Source of the DNA: Agarivorans aestuarii
GTDB lineage: Bacteria > Pseudomonadota > Gammaproteobacteria > Enterobacterales > Celerinatantimonadaceae
DNA: 64,000 bases
Direction: 5' to 3'
Assembly (NCBI RefSeq): GCF_019670125.1
Contig: NZ_AP023033.1
Location: 2,159,001-2,223,000 of the forward strand
Under the pieces are notes generated by a model, which was not told the origin of the DNA, did no database searches, and saw only the letters and a program-made list of their open reading frames with translations. Shown here one piece after another: positions 49,654-58,762 of the stretch. Both the position numbers and the translations under genes were made by a program. How positions within the stretch are numbered: position 1 is the first letter of the stretch; every line of letters starts with the position of its first letter.

Positions 49654-51054
49654 CTAGTATTCAGCATTCTTCGGCGCACGCGGGAAAGGTATTACGTCAC
49701 GGATGTTAGTGACACCAGTTACGTAAGACACTAAACGCTCAAAGCCTAAGCCGAAACCAGAGTGAGGTACAGTGCCGTAACGACGTAAGTCGCGGTACCA
49801 AGAGTAATCATCTTTATCGAGATCAAGTTCTAGCAAGCGCGCGTCTAATACCTCTAAACGTTCTTCACGTTGACTACCACCGATAATCTCACCAATACCC
49901 GGTGCTAATACGTCCATTGCCGCTACGGTTTTACCGTCGTCATTTTGGCGCATGTAGAACGCTTTAATGTCTTTCGGGTAATTTTTAACTACAACAGGTG
50001 CTTTAAAGTGTTCTTCAGCTAAGTAACGCTCGTGCTCTGAAGACATATCAATGCCCCATTCAACATCATACTCAAACTTTTTACCGCTATCTTTTAGAAT
50101 CTGAATAGCATCGGTGTAATCAACTTGAGCAAAGTCAGTACTTACAAAGTTTTCTAAGCGGCTGATTGCTTCTTTGTTAATCCGTTGAGCGAAGAAGTTC
50201 ATGTCGTCCATGCGCTCATCAAGTACTGCTTTAAATACATACTTCAACATGTCTTCAGCTAATTTAGCTACGTCTTCCAAATCTGCAAAGGCCACTTCAG
50301 GTTCAACCATCCAAAATTCAGCCAAGTGGCGGCTAGTATTTGAGTTTTCAGCACGGAAGGTTGGGCCAAAAGTATAGACTTTAGACAATGCACAGGCGTA
50401 GGTTTCGGCATTCAACTGGCCAGAAACCGTTAAGAATGTTTCTTTACCAAAGAAGTCTTGCTGGTAGTCAATCTCACCTTTATCACCTAATGGCAGGTTG
50501 TTCATGTCTAGGGTTGATACACGGAACATCTCACCCGCGCCTTCGGTGTCGCTACCGGTGATAATTGGCGTGCTTACCCAAACGTATCCCTGCTCGTGAT
50601 AAAAACGGTGAATAGCTTGAGACAAGCAGTTTCGCACACGGGTAACCGCTCCAATTACGTTGGTACGTGGGCGTAGGTGGGCGTGTTCACGTAAATACTC
50701 AATGCTATGGCGTTTTGCTGACATTGGGTAGCTGTCAGGGTTTTCTACCCAACCAACAACTTCAACCTCGGTAGCTTGAATTTCGAATGACTGGCCTTTA
50801 CCCGGTGATTCAACAACTTCACCAGTGACTACAACCGAACAACCGGCAGTTAGTTTAACGACATCATTCTCATAATTGGCTAGGGTATTAGGTGCCACCG
50901 CTTGAACGGCGTCGAAACATGAACCGTCATGAATGGCTAAGAAAGAAAGACCTGCTTTTGAATCGCGACGAGTACGGATCCAACCCTTAATAGTTACTTG
51001 TTGACCAACGCTGAACTTACCGCTCATAACGTCTGTCACTGAAGAATGCGTCAT
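49654..51054 (-). CDS. asnS: Asparaginyl-tRNA synthetase
   Basis: Class IIb aminoacyl-tRNA synthetase charging tRNA-Asn. The 466-residue protein equals E. coli AsnS in length, with the N-terminal OB anticodon-binding domain ([21 protein letters not shown]) and the class II core: motif 2 region [20 protein letters not shown] and motif 3 [15 protein letters not shown] near the C terminus. ATG 51054 matches E. coli; a TTG three codons upstream is the alternative. Confidence 0.97.
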   Translation of the reverse strand: MTHSSVTDVMSGKFSVGQQVTIKGWIRTRRDSKAGLSFLAIHDGSCFDAVQAVAPNTLANYENDVVKLTAGCSVVVTGEVVESPGKGQSFEIQATEVEVVGWVENPDSYPMSAKRHSIEYLREHAHLRPRTNVIGAVTRVRNCLSQAIHRFYHEQGYVWVSTPIITGSDTEGAGEMFRVSTLDMNNLPLGDKGEIDYQQDFFGKETFLTVSGQLNAETYACALSKVYTFGPTFRAENSNTSRHLAEFWMVEPEVAFADLEDVAKLAEDMLKYVFKAVLDERMDDMNFFAQRINKEAISRLENFVSTDFAQVDYTDAIQILKDSGKKFEYDVEWGIDMSSEHERYLAEEHFKAPVVVKNYPKDIKAFYMRQNDDGKTVAAMDVLAPGIGEIIGGSQREERLEVLDARLLELDLDKDDYSWYRDLRRYGTVPHSGFGLGFERLVSYVTGVTNIRDVIPFPRAPKNAEY

Positions 51055-51208
51055 AGCAAACAACTGCTCCGATTTGATAGTGCTAATATTGTAAGGTGAC
51101 CAATGTTACTTCTTAGGGCTAAAGACTCAAGTAAAAATTGATAAAACTCCGGAAATCGATAACTTATGTTAATGAAATGCATGAGTTGGAATAAAGGTGA
51201 GTTGCTAA

Positions 51209-51580
51209 ATGCGGCAAAATAGAAAAGAACGTCGAAAAGGGCCAGATGGTTTACAACGCTTATTTGTGATTATTTCTTTGGTGGCCTGGACCATGTTTAT
51301 TGGTTCTTTGGTGGTGTATCACTACGCAAGGCCAGAAATTGCCTACAGTGCCTTTCAATCGAACGATGGCCAAGGGTATCGAGATCATTGGATTGAAGAC
51401 TTAAGGCAAGTCTTTGTACTTTTACTCTGGGCTTGTTGCGGCATTACTTTAGCTGGAATTTTTGTTAATTGGAGTCGTTCTCGCCGCAAAACAGACTATT
51501 TCAAAATGAATATGGGTCTGTTAGCAGCGATTGTTATAGCGATTTTGTTGTTCTATTACCTTAAGTTGTTCAGCGCTTAG
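51209..51580 (+). CDS. Small membrane protein, three helices, unknown
   Basis: A 123-residue protein with a basic N terminus (RQNRKERRKGPDG), three predicted membrane helices (about residues 17-40, 68-87, 101-119) and charged loops. AGGTGAG lies upstream of ATG 51209. Its 3' end overlaps the convergent bioA by 11 bp. No function recognised. Confidence 0.7.
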   Translation: MRQNRKERRKGPDGLQRLFVIISLVAWTMFIGSLVVYHYARPEIAYSAFQSNDGQGYRDHWIEDLRQVFVLLLWACCGITLAGIFVNWSRSRRKTDYFKMNMGLLAAIVIAILLFYYLKLFSA

Positions 51581-52841
51581 ATAGAACGGTGTAAATCGCC
51601 TTAGTTAGCTTTTGTAATTGTTCATCGGTGATGGTGTAAGGCGGCATAATATACACCAACTTTCCAAAAGGTCTTATCCATACACCTAAGTCGACAAACT
51701 TCGCTTGAATATCAGCTAGATTGACCGGGTTTTTAGTTTCGACTACGCCAATTGCGCCCAACACCCTAACATCAGCGACGGAATCTAATACCAAACATGC
51801 TTTAAGTTGGCCCTTAAGTGACTGCTCTATGTTCTGTACCTTAGTTTGCCATTCTGAAGCAATCAGCAAATCTATGCTGGCGTTGGCTACAGCGCAGGCG
51901 AGAGGGTTACCCATAAAGGTAGGGCCATGCATAAATACACCAGCTTCACCGCTACAAATGGTGTCCGCTATCGCTTTACTGGTTAATGTAGCGGCTAGGC
52001 TCATATAGCCTCCAGTTAGACCTTTGCCTAAGCACAATATATCGGGTTCTATTTCGGCGTGTTCACAGGCAAACAGTTTACCGGTGCGGCCAAATCCAGT
52101 AGCAATTTCGTCTGCAATCAACAGTAGCTGATACTTATCACAAAGCTGTCGAAGCTGTTTCAAATACTCTGGGTGATAGATACGCATTCCACCCGCGCCT
52201 TGAACAATGGGCTCTATAATTACTGCAGCTATTGATTGGTGGTGTTGTTCAAGCATTTGCTGCATTGGTTTGATATCTTGCGGATCCCAGCTTTGTTCGA
52301 AGCGGGATTGCGGCGCATCGCAAAACAAGTGTTCTGGTAAGAATCCTTGATAAAGCTGATGCATTCCTCCATTGGGATCACACACCGACATAGCGCCAAA
52401 GGTATCGCCGTGATAACCATTTCTTACCGTGGCAAATTTAGCGCGTTTTTCACCTTTAGCATGCCAGTACTGCAAGGCCATTTTTAGTGCGACCTCTACA
52501 GCTACCGAACCAGAGTCACTAATAAATACTTGCTGCAAACTTTTGGGGGTTAAATCAACCAACTTTTTAGCAAGGTTAACGGCAGGTTGGTGAGTTAAGC
52601 CACCAAACATCACATGCGACATATTGGCTAACTGCTTGTGAGCGGCATCATCTAGCTCGGCTACCTTATAACCGTGAATACAAGCCCACCAAGATGCCAT
52701 GCCGTCTACCAAGCGCTTACCGTTTTCAAGAATGATTTCACAGCCTTCAGCAGCTGCAACTGGATAGCAGGGCAATGGGTTAACCGACGAGGTATAAGGG
52801 TGCCATAGATGTTGTTGGTCGTAATCTAAATCAATGCTCAT
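51570..52841 (-). CDS. bioA: Adenosylmethionine-8-amino-7-oxononanoate aminotransferase
   Basis: BioA makes 7,8-diaminopelargonate from KAPA using SAM as amino donor; PLP enzyme, class III. The 423-residue protein has WHPYTS, DGMASWWACIHGY, YHGDTFGAMSVCDP, the PLP-contacting Asp in LLIADEIATGFGRTG and the Schiff-base Lys in CLGKGLTGGYMSLA. It diverges from bioBFCD across a region with a BirA-type operator, as in E. coli. Confidence 0.97.
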   Translation of the reverse strand: MSIDLDYDQQHLWHPYTSSVNPLPCYPVAAAEGCEIILENGKRLVDGMASWWACIHGYKVAELDDAAHKQLANMSHVMFGGLTHQPAVNLAKKLVDLTPKSLQQVFISDSGSVAVEVALKMALQYWHAKGEKRAKFATVRNGYHGDTFGAMSVCDPNGGMHQLYQGFLPEHLFCDAPQSRFEQSWDPQDIKPMQQMLEQHHQSIAAVIIEPIVQGAGGMRIYHPEYLKQLRQLCDKYQLLLIADEIATGFGRTGKLFACEHAEIEPDILCLGKGLTGGYMSLAATLTSKAIADTICSGEAGVFMHGPTFMGNPLACAVANASIDLLIASEWQTKVQNIEQSLKGQLKACLVLDSVADVRVLGAIGVVETKNPVNLADIQAKFVDLGVWIRPFGKLVYIMPPYTITDEQLQKLTKAIYTVLSKR

Positions 52842-52874
52842 TTAATAACCGTTAGTAAAGTTGAGGGTTTTTTA
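52842..52874. promoter_or_regulatory. BirA-type biotin operator between bioA and bioB
   Basis: TTAATAACC (52842-52850), a 15-nt spacer and GGTTTTTTA (52866-52874) match the TTGTAAACC-N14-16-GGTTTACAA BirA consensus at six of nine positions in each arm. The left arm touches the bioA start codon. Binding would shut both divergent units when biotin is plentiful. Confidence 0.65.
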
Positions 52875-52877
52875 AAG

Positions 52878-52905
52878 TTGACAGCGGCTCGGCTGTCGCT
52901 AGACT
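52878..52905 (+). promoter_or_regulatory. Candidate bioBFCD promoter
   Basis: A consensus -35 TTGACA (52878-52883) and a TAGACT -10 (52900-52905) are 16 bp apart, just right of the BirA-type operator. The spacer holds a short GACAGC/GCTGTC hairpin. Confidence 0.55.
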
Positions 52906-52938
52906 AGCGGATTATTATTTCTAAAGAAAGCTTCACAA

Positions 52939-53991
52939 ATGACTCAAACACTCCGCCACGATTGGACCGTACAGGAAGTAAACGATTTGTTTGCTTTGCC
53001 GTTTAACGATTTGCTGTTTCAGGCCCAGTGCGCGCATCGCGCTAATTTTGACCCGAATCAAGTACAGGTTTCGACCTTGTTATCGATTAAAACTGGCGCG
53101 TGTCCTGAGGATTGCAAGTATTGCCCGCAAAGTGCTCACCATAAAACTGACCTTAAAACAGAGCGTTTGTTAGAAGTTGAGCATGTGCTTACTGAAGCTA
53201 AAAAGGCCAAGGAGAATGGCTCAACCCGTTTTTGTATGGGGGCTGCTTGGAAAAATCCTAAACAACGCGATATGCCGTACTTGGTTAAGATGGTTGAAGG
53301 CGTGAAAGAAATGGGTATGGAAACTTGTATGACTTTGGGTATGCTTGAGAAGCAGCAAGCCGAAGAGCTCGCAGACGCTGGTTTAGATTATTACAACCAT
53401 AACCTAGATACTTCGCGTGAGTATTACCAAGAAATTATTACTACTCGTACCTATGACCAACGCTTAGACACTTTAGATAATGTTCGCTCTGCGGGTATGA
53501 AGGTTTGTTCTGGCGGTATTATGGGCATGGGCGAAACGGCTACCGACAGAAGTGGCTTGTTGGTTCAACTAGCTAATCTTCCACGTCACCCAGAAAGTGT
53601 ACCGATTAACATGCTAGTTAAAGTGAAAGGCACTTTACTAGAAGGTGTTGATGATATGGACCAATTTGAGTTTATTCGCTGTATTGCGGTAGCTCGAATC
53701 ATGATGCCGCGCTCCCACGTGCGTTTATCAGCTGGTCGTGAAGAAATGAATGAACAAGTTCAAGCGCTTTGTTTTATGGCGGGTGCAAACTCTATATTTT
53801 ATGGATGTAAGCTCTTAACAACGCCTAATCCTGATGAAAACCAAGACATGCAGTTGTTTAAAAAGCTTGGGATACGTCCGGAGCCTGCAGCGCTTAAAAA
53901 TGGCACCGAAGAACAAGAAGAAGACCTCTATAAAACCTTGGTTAAACAGCAGCAAAAAAACAGCCCATCTCAGTTTTACGATGCTTCATAA
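52939..53991 (+). CDS. bioB: Biotin synthase
   Basis: Radical-SAM enzyme inserting sulfur into dethiobiotin. The 350-residue protein has the radical-SAM cluster motif [11 protein letters not shown] (C-x3-C-x2-C), further Cys and Arg residues for the [2Fe-2S] cluster ([29 protein letters not shown]) and a final Gln-rich tail. First gene of bioBFCD; its stop is directly followed by the bioF ATG. Confidence 0.98.
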   Translation: MTQTLRHDWTVQEVNDLFALPFNDLLFQAQCAHRANFDPNQVQVSTLLSIKTGACPEDCKYCPQSAHHKTDLKTERLLEVEHVLTEAKKAKENGSTRFCMGAAWKNPKQRDMPYLVKMVEGVKEMGMETCMTLGMLEKQQAEELADAGLDYYNHNLDTSREYYQEIITTRTYDQRLDTLDNVRSAGMKVCSGGIMGMGETATDRSGLLVQLANLPRHPESVPINMLVKVKGTLLEGVDDMDQFEFIRCIAVARIMMPRSHVRLSAGREEMNEQVQALCFMAGANSIFYGCKLLTTPNPDENQDMQLFKKLGIRPEPAALKNGTEEQEEDLYKTLVKQQQKNSPSQFYDAS

Positions 53992-55167
53992 ATGGCATTT
54001 GAGTTTGTAAAGCAGCAAGTCGAACAACGTAAACAGCAGCAGCTGTTTCGTCAGAGGCGCTGTCAATCGAGCGCTCAAGGGCGTTTGATTGAGATTGATA
54101 AACAAGGCTTTGTTAATTTTTCAAGTAACGATTACCTTGGTTTATCTCACCATGCAAAAGTAATTGAAGCTTGGAAAAAAGGTGCTGAGCGTTACGGCGT
54201 GGGCAGTGGTGGCTCGCCACTAGTTACCGGCTTTCAGCAAGCCCATCATGAGCTTGAAGAAACGCTGTGTGATTGGCAGGGGCGTGACGGAGCTTTGTTG
54301 TTTAACAGCGGCTTTTCCGCTAACCAAAGCGTGATCAAGGCTTTGCTCTCCAAAAATGATGTATTAATCCAAGATAAACTTAATCATGCATCTTTAATGG
54401 AAGCTGGCGTATTGTGTGATGCCAGCTTCATGCGTTTTAAGCATAACTCGATGCAGCAACTGGCTAAAAAGTTGGTTAGCCAAAATAGTGATAACTGTTT
54501 GGTGATCACTGAAGGTGTATTTAGCATGGATGGTGATCAAGCCCCGCTACAATCAATCAGCGACTTATGCAAACAACATCAAGCTTGGTTAATGGTAGAT
54601 GACGCTCACGGAGTGGGGTGTTTAGGAGATCAAGGCGCTGGTTCGTTAAATCACCAAGGCCTTAGTCCCGATGATGTGCAGATCCAGATGATAACCTTTG
54701 GCAAAGCTTTGGGGGTTTCCGGTGCAGCCATTCTGTGTGACCAAGAGCTTAAAGACTACCTTATTAACTTTGATAAAAGCTATGTTTACTCCACTGCAAT
54801 GCCGGCTGCACAAGCTTGCGCTATCACAGAATCTATTAAGGTGCTGCAAACAGAGCCTGAACTACAACAAAAGCTAGTAAGCAATATAACGTTGTTTAAA
54901 GGCTTAGCTAAGGAAAACGGTATAGCGCTCACTGATTCTAATACAGCTATACAACCGATAATTGTTGGTCAGGCTGAAAAAGCCTTGCTAATGGCTCAAT
55001 CCCTGCAAAACAAGGGCTTTTGGGTGTCAGCTATTCGGCCACCAACGGTACCAGCCAATACTGCTCGGTTACGGGTTACCTTAAGTAGCCATCATCAAGA
55101 ACAAGATATTGTTGGTCTTATAAAAGCCATTTTTGAAGTAAACAAAGATAACTATGATCATCGATAA
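53992..55167 (+). CDS. bioF: 8-amino-7-oxononanoate synthase
   Basis: PLP enzyme condensing pimeloyl-ACP and alanine to KAPA. The 391-residue protein has NFSSNDYLGLS, GSGGSPLVTGFQ, LVITEGVFSMDGDQAPL, DDAHGVGCLG and the Schiff-base Lys in MITFGKALGVSGAA. It starts at the base after the bioB stop and overlaps bioC by 14 bp. Confidence 0.97.
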   Translation: MAFEFVKQQVEQRKQQQLFRQRRCQSSAQGRLIEIDKQGFVNFSSNDYLGLSHHAKVIEAWKKGAERYGVGSGGSPLVTGFQQAHHELEETLCDWQGRDGALLFNSGFSANQSVIKALLSKNDVLIQDKLNHASLMEAGVLCDASFMRFKHNSMQQLAKKLVSQNSDNCLVITEGVFSMDGDQAPLQSISDLCKQHQAWLMVDDAHGVGCLGDQGAGSLNHQGLSPDDVQIQMITFGKALGVSGAAILCDQELKDYLINFDKSYVYSTAMPAAQACAITESIKVLQTEPELQQKLVSNITLFKGLAKENGIALTDSNTAIQPIIVGQAEKALLMAQSLQNKGFWVSAIRPPTVPANTARLRVTLSSHHQEQDIVGLIKAIFEVNKDNYDHR

Positions 55168-55930
55168 ACAGCAGGTTGCTCGTCATTTTTCCAAGGCTGC
55201 TGACTCATATAATGACTACGCCGAACTACAACGAAACATCGGCCACCAACTGCTGAGATACTTGCCAGCTAAAGACTATTCGTTGGCTGTTGATTTGGGC
55301 TGCGGTACTGGATACTTTGCTACAGCCCTAAAAGCTCAAGCGGATAAGGTAATTGCTTTAGACCTGTCTTTGGCGATGGCAAACAAAGCTAAGCATTCTG
55401 CCAAACCATTTGCTGCAATGGTGAGTGATGCAGAGCAACTAGCACTAGCAGATTGCAGTGTTGACTTGGTCTATTCAAGCTTGGCTTTACAATGGTGTAA
55501 CGACCTTACTACCGCCTTGAGGGAAGTTAGACGCGTGCTTAAGCCTAATGGCATTTTGTTATTTTCTACCCTTAATCAAGGCACTTTGTTTGAGCTAGAA
55601 GATGCCTGGGCAGATGTAGACAAGCATCGTCATGTAAATCGATTTCTTACCAATGCAGAGATTGAAGAAGCTGCCTATAATGCCGGTTTTACCGATACCG
55701 AGTTTTATCAGGAAAAACGAACACTTTGGTATGAGCATGCCTTTCTGTTGTTAGCTGACTTAAAAGGAATTGGCGCTAACTATGTAGTTGGCGGTGAACC
55801 CAACGCTACAAATCGCAGTCAACTTAAAACCATGGCTAAAAACTACAAGGCTAAATACAGTTCGGCAGATAGAAACAACTGCATTAGTGCAACATATAAG
55901 GTGAGCTACGGAGTATTAATTAATGCTTAA
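55154..55930 (+). CDS. bioC: Malonyl-ACP O-methyltransferase
   Basis: SAM methyltransferase that starts pimeloyl synthesis by methylating malonyl-ACP. The 258-residue protein has motif I AVDLGCGTGYFATAL, VIALDLSLAMANKAK, and the DLVYSSLALQWCNDL segment typical of BioC. It overlaps both neighbours. The demethylating esterase (bioH or equivalent) is not in this cluster. Confidence 0.96.
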   Translation: MIIDKQQVARHFSKAADSYNDYAELQRNIGHQLLRYLPAKDYSLAVDLGCGTGYFATALKAQADKVIALDLSLAMANKAKHSAKPFAAMVSDAEQLALADCSVDLVYSSLALQWCNDLTTALREVRRVLKPNGILLFSTLNQGTLFELEDAWADVDKHRHVNRFLTNAEIEEAAYNAGFTDTEFYQEKRTLWYEHAFLLLADLKGIGANYVVGGEPNATNRSQLKTMAKNYKAKYSSADRNNCISATYKVSYGVLINA

Positions 55931-56612
55931 GTCCATTTTTATCACCGGTACAGATACCGAAGTAGGTAAAACTGTAGTGAGTTGTGGCTTGGTGAAGGCC
56001 TTGCAAGACAAATTTTCTATAGTCAATGGATATAAACCAATAGCAGCTGGAACCGAAATATTTGCTTTAGGTGAGGGCAACGAAGACGCCTTCGCGCTGA
56101 TGGGTGTAAATTCTAGTGAACTTAGCTATTCAGACGTTAACCCGGTCATGTTAAAACATGCCATTGCTCCTCACATAGCTGCAAATATAGAAAACACGCC
56201 GGTTAATACTGAGCTAATGACCAGTGGCTTACAAAACCTCTCTAGTAAATCTGACTTCGTTGTTGTTGAAGGAGCTGGGGGGTGGCATGTTCCTCTTAAC
56301 GATAATGGCTTGATGATGTCTAACTGGGTCGCAGATCAAAAGCTGCCGGTTGTGTTGGTGGTTGGTGTTAAGTTGGGATGCCTTAATCATGCCCTGCTTA
56401 CGGTTGAAGCGATAAAAGCCAGCGGTTGCACGTTGGTTGCTTGGGTTGCTAATAACTTGAATGAAACTTCAGATATATCAAAACTGAATATCAGCTATTT
56501 GCAAGCAGCCATTGAGGCGCCTTGTATTGCTGAACTTCCCTATAATACTAGCTTGAATGCGGATACTGCAGCTGAATGCTTTGAGCTTGAAGCGCTAGTC
56601 AGCCAAACCTAA
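55923..56612 (+). CDS. bioD: Dethiobiotin synthetase
   Basis: ATP-dependent carboxylation and ring closure of DAPA. The 229-residue protein has the P-loop TGTDTEVGKTVVS, KPIAAG, and the VVEGAGGWHVPLN segment. It overlaps bioC by 8 bp and ends the bioBFCD unit. Confidence 0.97.
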   Translation: MLKSIFITGTDTEVGKTVVSCGLVKALQDKFSIVNGYKPIAAGTEIFALGEGNEDAFALMGVNSSELSYSDVNPVMLKHAIAPHIAANIENTPVNTELMTSGLQNLSSKSDFVVVEGAGGWHVPLNDNGLMMSNWVADQKLPVVLVVGVKLGCLNHALLTVEAIKASGCTLVAWVANNLNETSDISKLNISYLQAAIEAPCIAELPYNTSLNADTAAECFELEALVSQT

Positions 56613-56703
56613 AGGGTTTAGTCCTGTTTAGGCCATTGAAAATTGTGAGCTATCCCCCATATATAAGGGTAGTTGGGTTATTCCATCATAATTGAGGAAG
56701 ACG

Positions 56704-57576
56704 ATGAAACGTATATTGTTGTTTTTAGGCACAAACTTAGCGGTTGTTTTGGTGCTTGGTATAGTAATGAACATAGTGTTCTCTGCCTTGGGGATTTCTA
56801 CCCAAAGCATTGGCGGTTTGTTGATATTCTGTGCCATTTTCGGCTTTGGTGGCTCTATCATTTCTTTGCTGATTTCTAAATGGATGGCAAAGCGTTCTAC
56901 CGGCGCACAAGTAATCACTACTCCAAGAAACCAAACTGAAGCTTGGCTAGTAGATACTGTAGCGCGACAAGCTAAAGCGGCTGGTATTGGTATGCCCGAG
57001 GTCGCCATTTACAATGCACCAGATATGAATGCTTTTGCCACTGGAGCTAAACGTGACGACGCCTTAGTTGCAGTAAGTACTGGCCTGCTGGATAACATGA
57101 GCCGAGATGAAGTAGAAGCAGTACTCGCTCATGAAGTTAGCCATATTGCCAATGGCGACATGGTAACGCTCACCTTAATTCAGGGTGTAGTGAATACTTT
57201 TGTGATGTTCCTAGCTCGAATTATCGCTAACCTTATCAGCTCAGCGATGAGCAACAATAACGAAAACGGCCAGGGCATGGGCACCCTTGCTTACATTGCC
57301 ACAGTGTTTGTACTTGAAATGGTATTTGGCATTCTTGCTAGCATTATTGTTATGTGGTTTTCGCGTCAGCGCGAGTACCGCGCTGATGCGGGTTCTGCCA
57401 AGTTAGTTGGCAAAGACAAGATGATTAATGCCCTCCAACGTTTAGGTGGAAGTAGAGAGCCAGAAATGGAAGGTTCTATGATGGCCTTTGGTATTAACGG
57501 CAAACGCGCAATGAGCGAGCTGTTTTTAAGCCATCCTCCCTTGGAAAAGCGAATCGCAGCTTTGCGAGCGCGTTAA
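56704..57576 (+). CDS. htpX: Membrane zinc metalloprotease HtpX
   Basis: Heat-shock-type M48 protease of the inner membrane involved in quality control. The 290-residue protein (E. coli 293) has four hydrophobic segments, two near the N terminus and two around residues 150-215, and the HEVSH zinc motif in [15 protein letters not shown] with the third ligand Glu in [18 protein letters not shown] 56704 has GAGGA upstream; a TTG at 56692 is unlikely. A strong terminator follows. Confidence 0.96.
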   Translation: MKRILLFLGTNLAVVLVLGIVMNIVFSALGISTQSIGGLLIFCAIFGFGGSIISLLISKWMAKRSTGAQVITTPRNQTEAWLVDTVARQAKAAGIGMPEVAIYNAPDMNAFATGAKRDDALVAVSTGLLDNMSRDEVEAVLAHEVSHIANGDMVTLTLIQGVVNTFVMFLARIIANLISSAMSNNNENGQGMGTLAYIATVFVLEMVFGILASIIVMWFSRQREYRADAGSAKLVGKDKMINALQRLGGSREPEMEGSMMAFGINGKRAMSELFLSHPPLEKRIAALRAR

Positions 57577-57604
57577 GTTCGGTCAACCGACCAAAAACTT
57601 TAAT

Positions 57605-57632
57605 AAAAGTGCCGCTTTGTCGGCACTTTTTT
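57605..57632 (+). terminator. Terminator after htpX
   Basis: AGTGCCG at 57608-57614 pairs with CGGCACT at 57621-57627, with flanking A and T runs (bidirectional shape). Confidence 0.9.
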
Positions 57633-57636
57633 GATC

Positions 57637-57725
57637 TTGCGCTTAATTTTTGAGCGTAAACTTTTAAGTTTGTAATATCTACTTAATTTTTTAAACTGTT
57701 TGCTTTCTTTTTGCGCCTAGCGCAA
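57637..57725. promoter_or_regulatory. Palindrome-rich region upstream of the solute-binding/GGDEF-EAL pair
   Basis: Three inverted repeats: TTGCGCT/AGCGTAA (57637-57659, imperfect), AAACTT-TT-AAGTTT (57658-57671) and TTGCGC-CTA-GCGCAA (57711-57725). They lie between the htpX terminator and the next start and are candidate operators; no known motif recognised. Confidence 0.3.
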
Positions 57726-57784
57726 GCAGAATGGTTAGCTAGTTTTAGTTGTATGCTCAGGAAGAGTTAAGAACTATCAGGGAT

Positions 57785-58762
57785 ATGAAATTTACCTTTT
57801 TATCAATCAACGCCAGTAAGATTGGAATACTACTATTTATTAGTAGTGTCTTACTCGCATGTCAAAACCAAACTCAAGCTCTGCGTGTAGCCGTGTCTCC
57901 TTGGTTGGGTTTTGAGCCTATATTCCTGTCTAAGCAACTTTCTTTTGAAGGTTCAAACGCCTATATCGTTAATGAACTAACCACGCCCAGCCATGTAATG
58001 CACGCACTTAAAAGTGGCCAAGTGGATGCCGGTTTCTTAAGCCTCACCGAAACAATTAGCCTATTAGCTGAGCGAGTCGATCTAACCGTAGTAGCGGTTA
58101 TCGATCGCAGCGTAGGTGGCGATGCCTTGGTCACACGCCAAGACATCAATAATATTGAACAACTGAAAGGCGAACGCATTGGCTATGAGAGCTTATCAGT
58201 AGCTTCTCTTGTTATGGACGACTGGTTACAAGATACCAAGGTTAATGCCGACGATTTTGTTTTAGTGGAAGCCAAGCTTGATGAACAACTGGCGTTATTT
58301 CGCAAAGGTGAAATTAGCGCGGTGATGACCTCAGGCCCAATTCAAAGCCGTTTGGTAGATAACCTATCTGCCAACGTACTTTATAAAAGCGCTGCGCAAG
58401 GCCAAGCTTATTACCGGGTGATGGTAGTAAGAACTGAGGTCTTACAAGAAAAGCGAAATGGCGTATCGAATCTATTAAAAAACTTTTATAAAGCGAACAC
58501 TTGGTTAGAAGAGCATTCGAGAGAAGGCTACAAGTTAATCGCTAAGCGAACTCAGCTATACAGTAAAGAAGTTCGCCAAGCTTATGGAAATATTCAAATG
58601 CTTAATGCTCAGCAGAGCATTGCACTTTTCACTGGTAATTTTATTTTGGGACTTGCGCAGGAAAAAGCGCAACGTATGGCTGAGTTGGAATTGATCCACC
58701 GAGCACCTGATTTGTCGCGAAGTTTTACCAGCGAGTGGTTATTGGAGTTGAACGGTGTATAG
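57785..58762 (+). CDS. Solute-binding lipoprotein (NMT1/SsuA-like) paired with a c-di-GMP enzyme
   Basis: A 325-residue periplasmic binding-protein-fold lipoprotein resembling NMT1/THI5/SsuA-type ABC solute-binding proteins. The lipobox VLLAC puts the lipidated Cys at 26 with Gln at +2, predicting outer-membrane sorting. The mature part begins ALRVAVSPWLGFEPIFLSK and has VDAGFLSLTE and KGERIGYES, typical of the fold. No permease or ATPase gene is nearby. It overlaps the GGDEF-EAL gene by 8 bp, suggesting that it senses rather than imports. Ligand unknown. ATG 57785 gives the signal peptide; a TTG at 57749 is the alternative. Confidence 0.8.
   Translation: MKFTFLSINASKIGILLFISSVLLACQNQTQALRVAVSPWLGFEPIFLSKQLSFEGSNAYIVNELTTPSHVMHALKSGQVDAGFLSLTETISLLAERVDLTVVAVIDRSVGGDALVTRQDINNIEQLKGERIGYESLSVASLVMDDWLQDTKVNADDFVLVEAKLDEQLALFRKGEISAVMTSGPIQSRLVDNLSANVLYKSAAQGQAYYRVMVVRTEVLQEKRNGVSNLLKNFYKANTWLEEHSREGYKLIAKRTQLYSKEVRQAYGNIQMLNAQQSIALFTGNFILGLAQEKAQRMAELELIHRAPDLSRSFTSEWLLELNGV

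Noticed and set aside
57785-58762. The binding lipoprotein as part of an ABC importer
   Set aside because: No permease or ATPase gene lies beside it, and it overlaps a GGDEF-EAL gene instead; import cannot be excluded but is not supported here.
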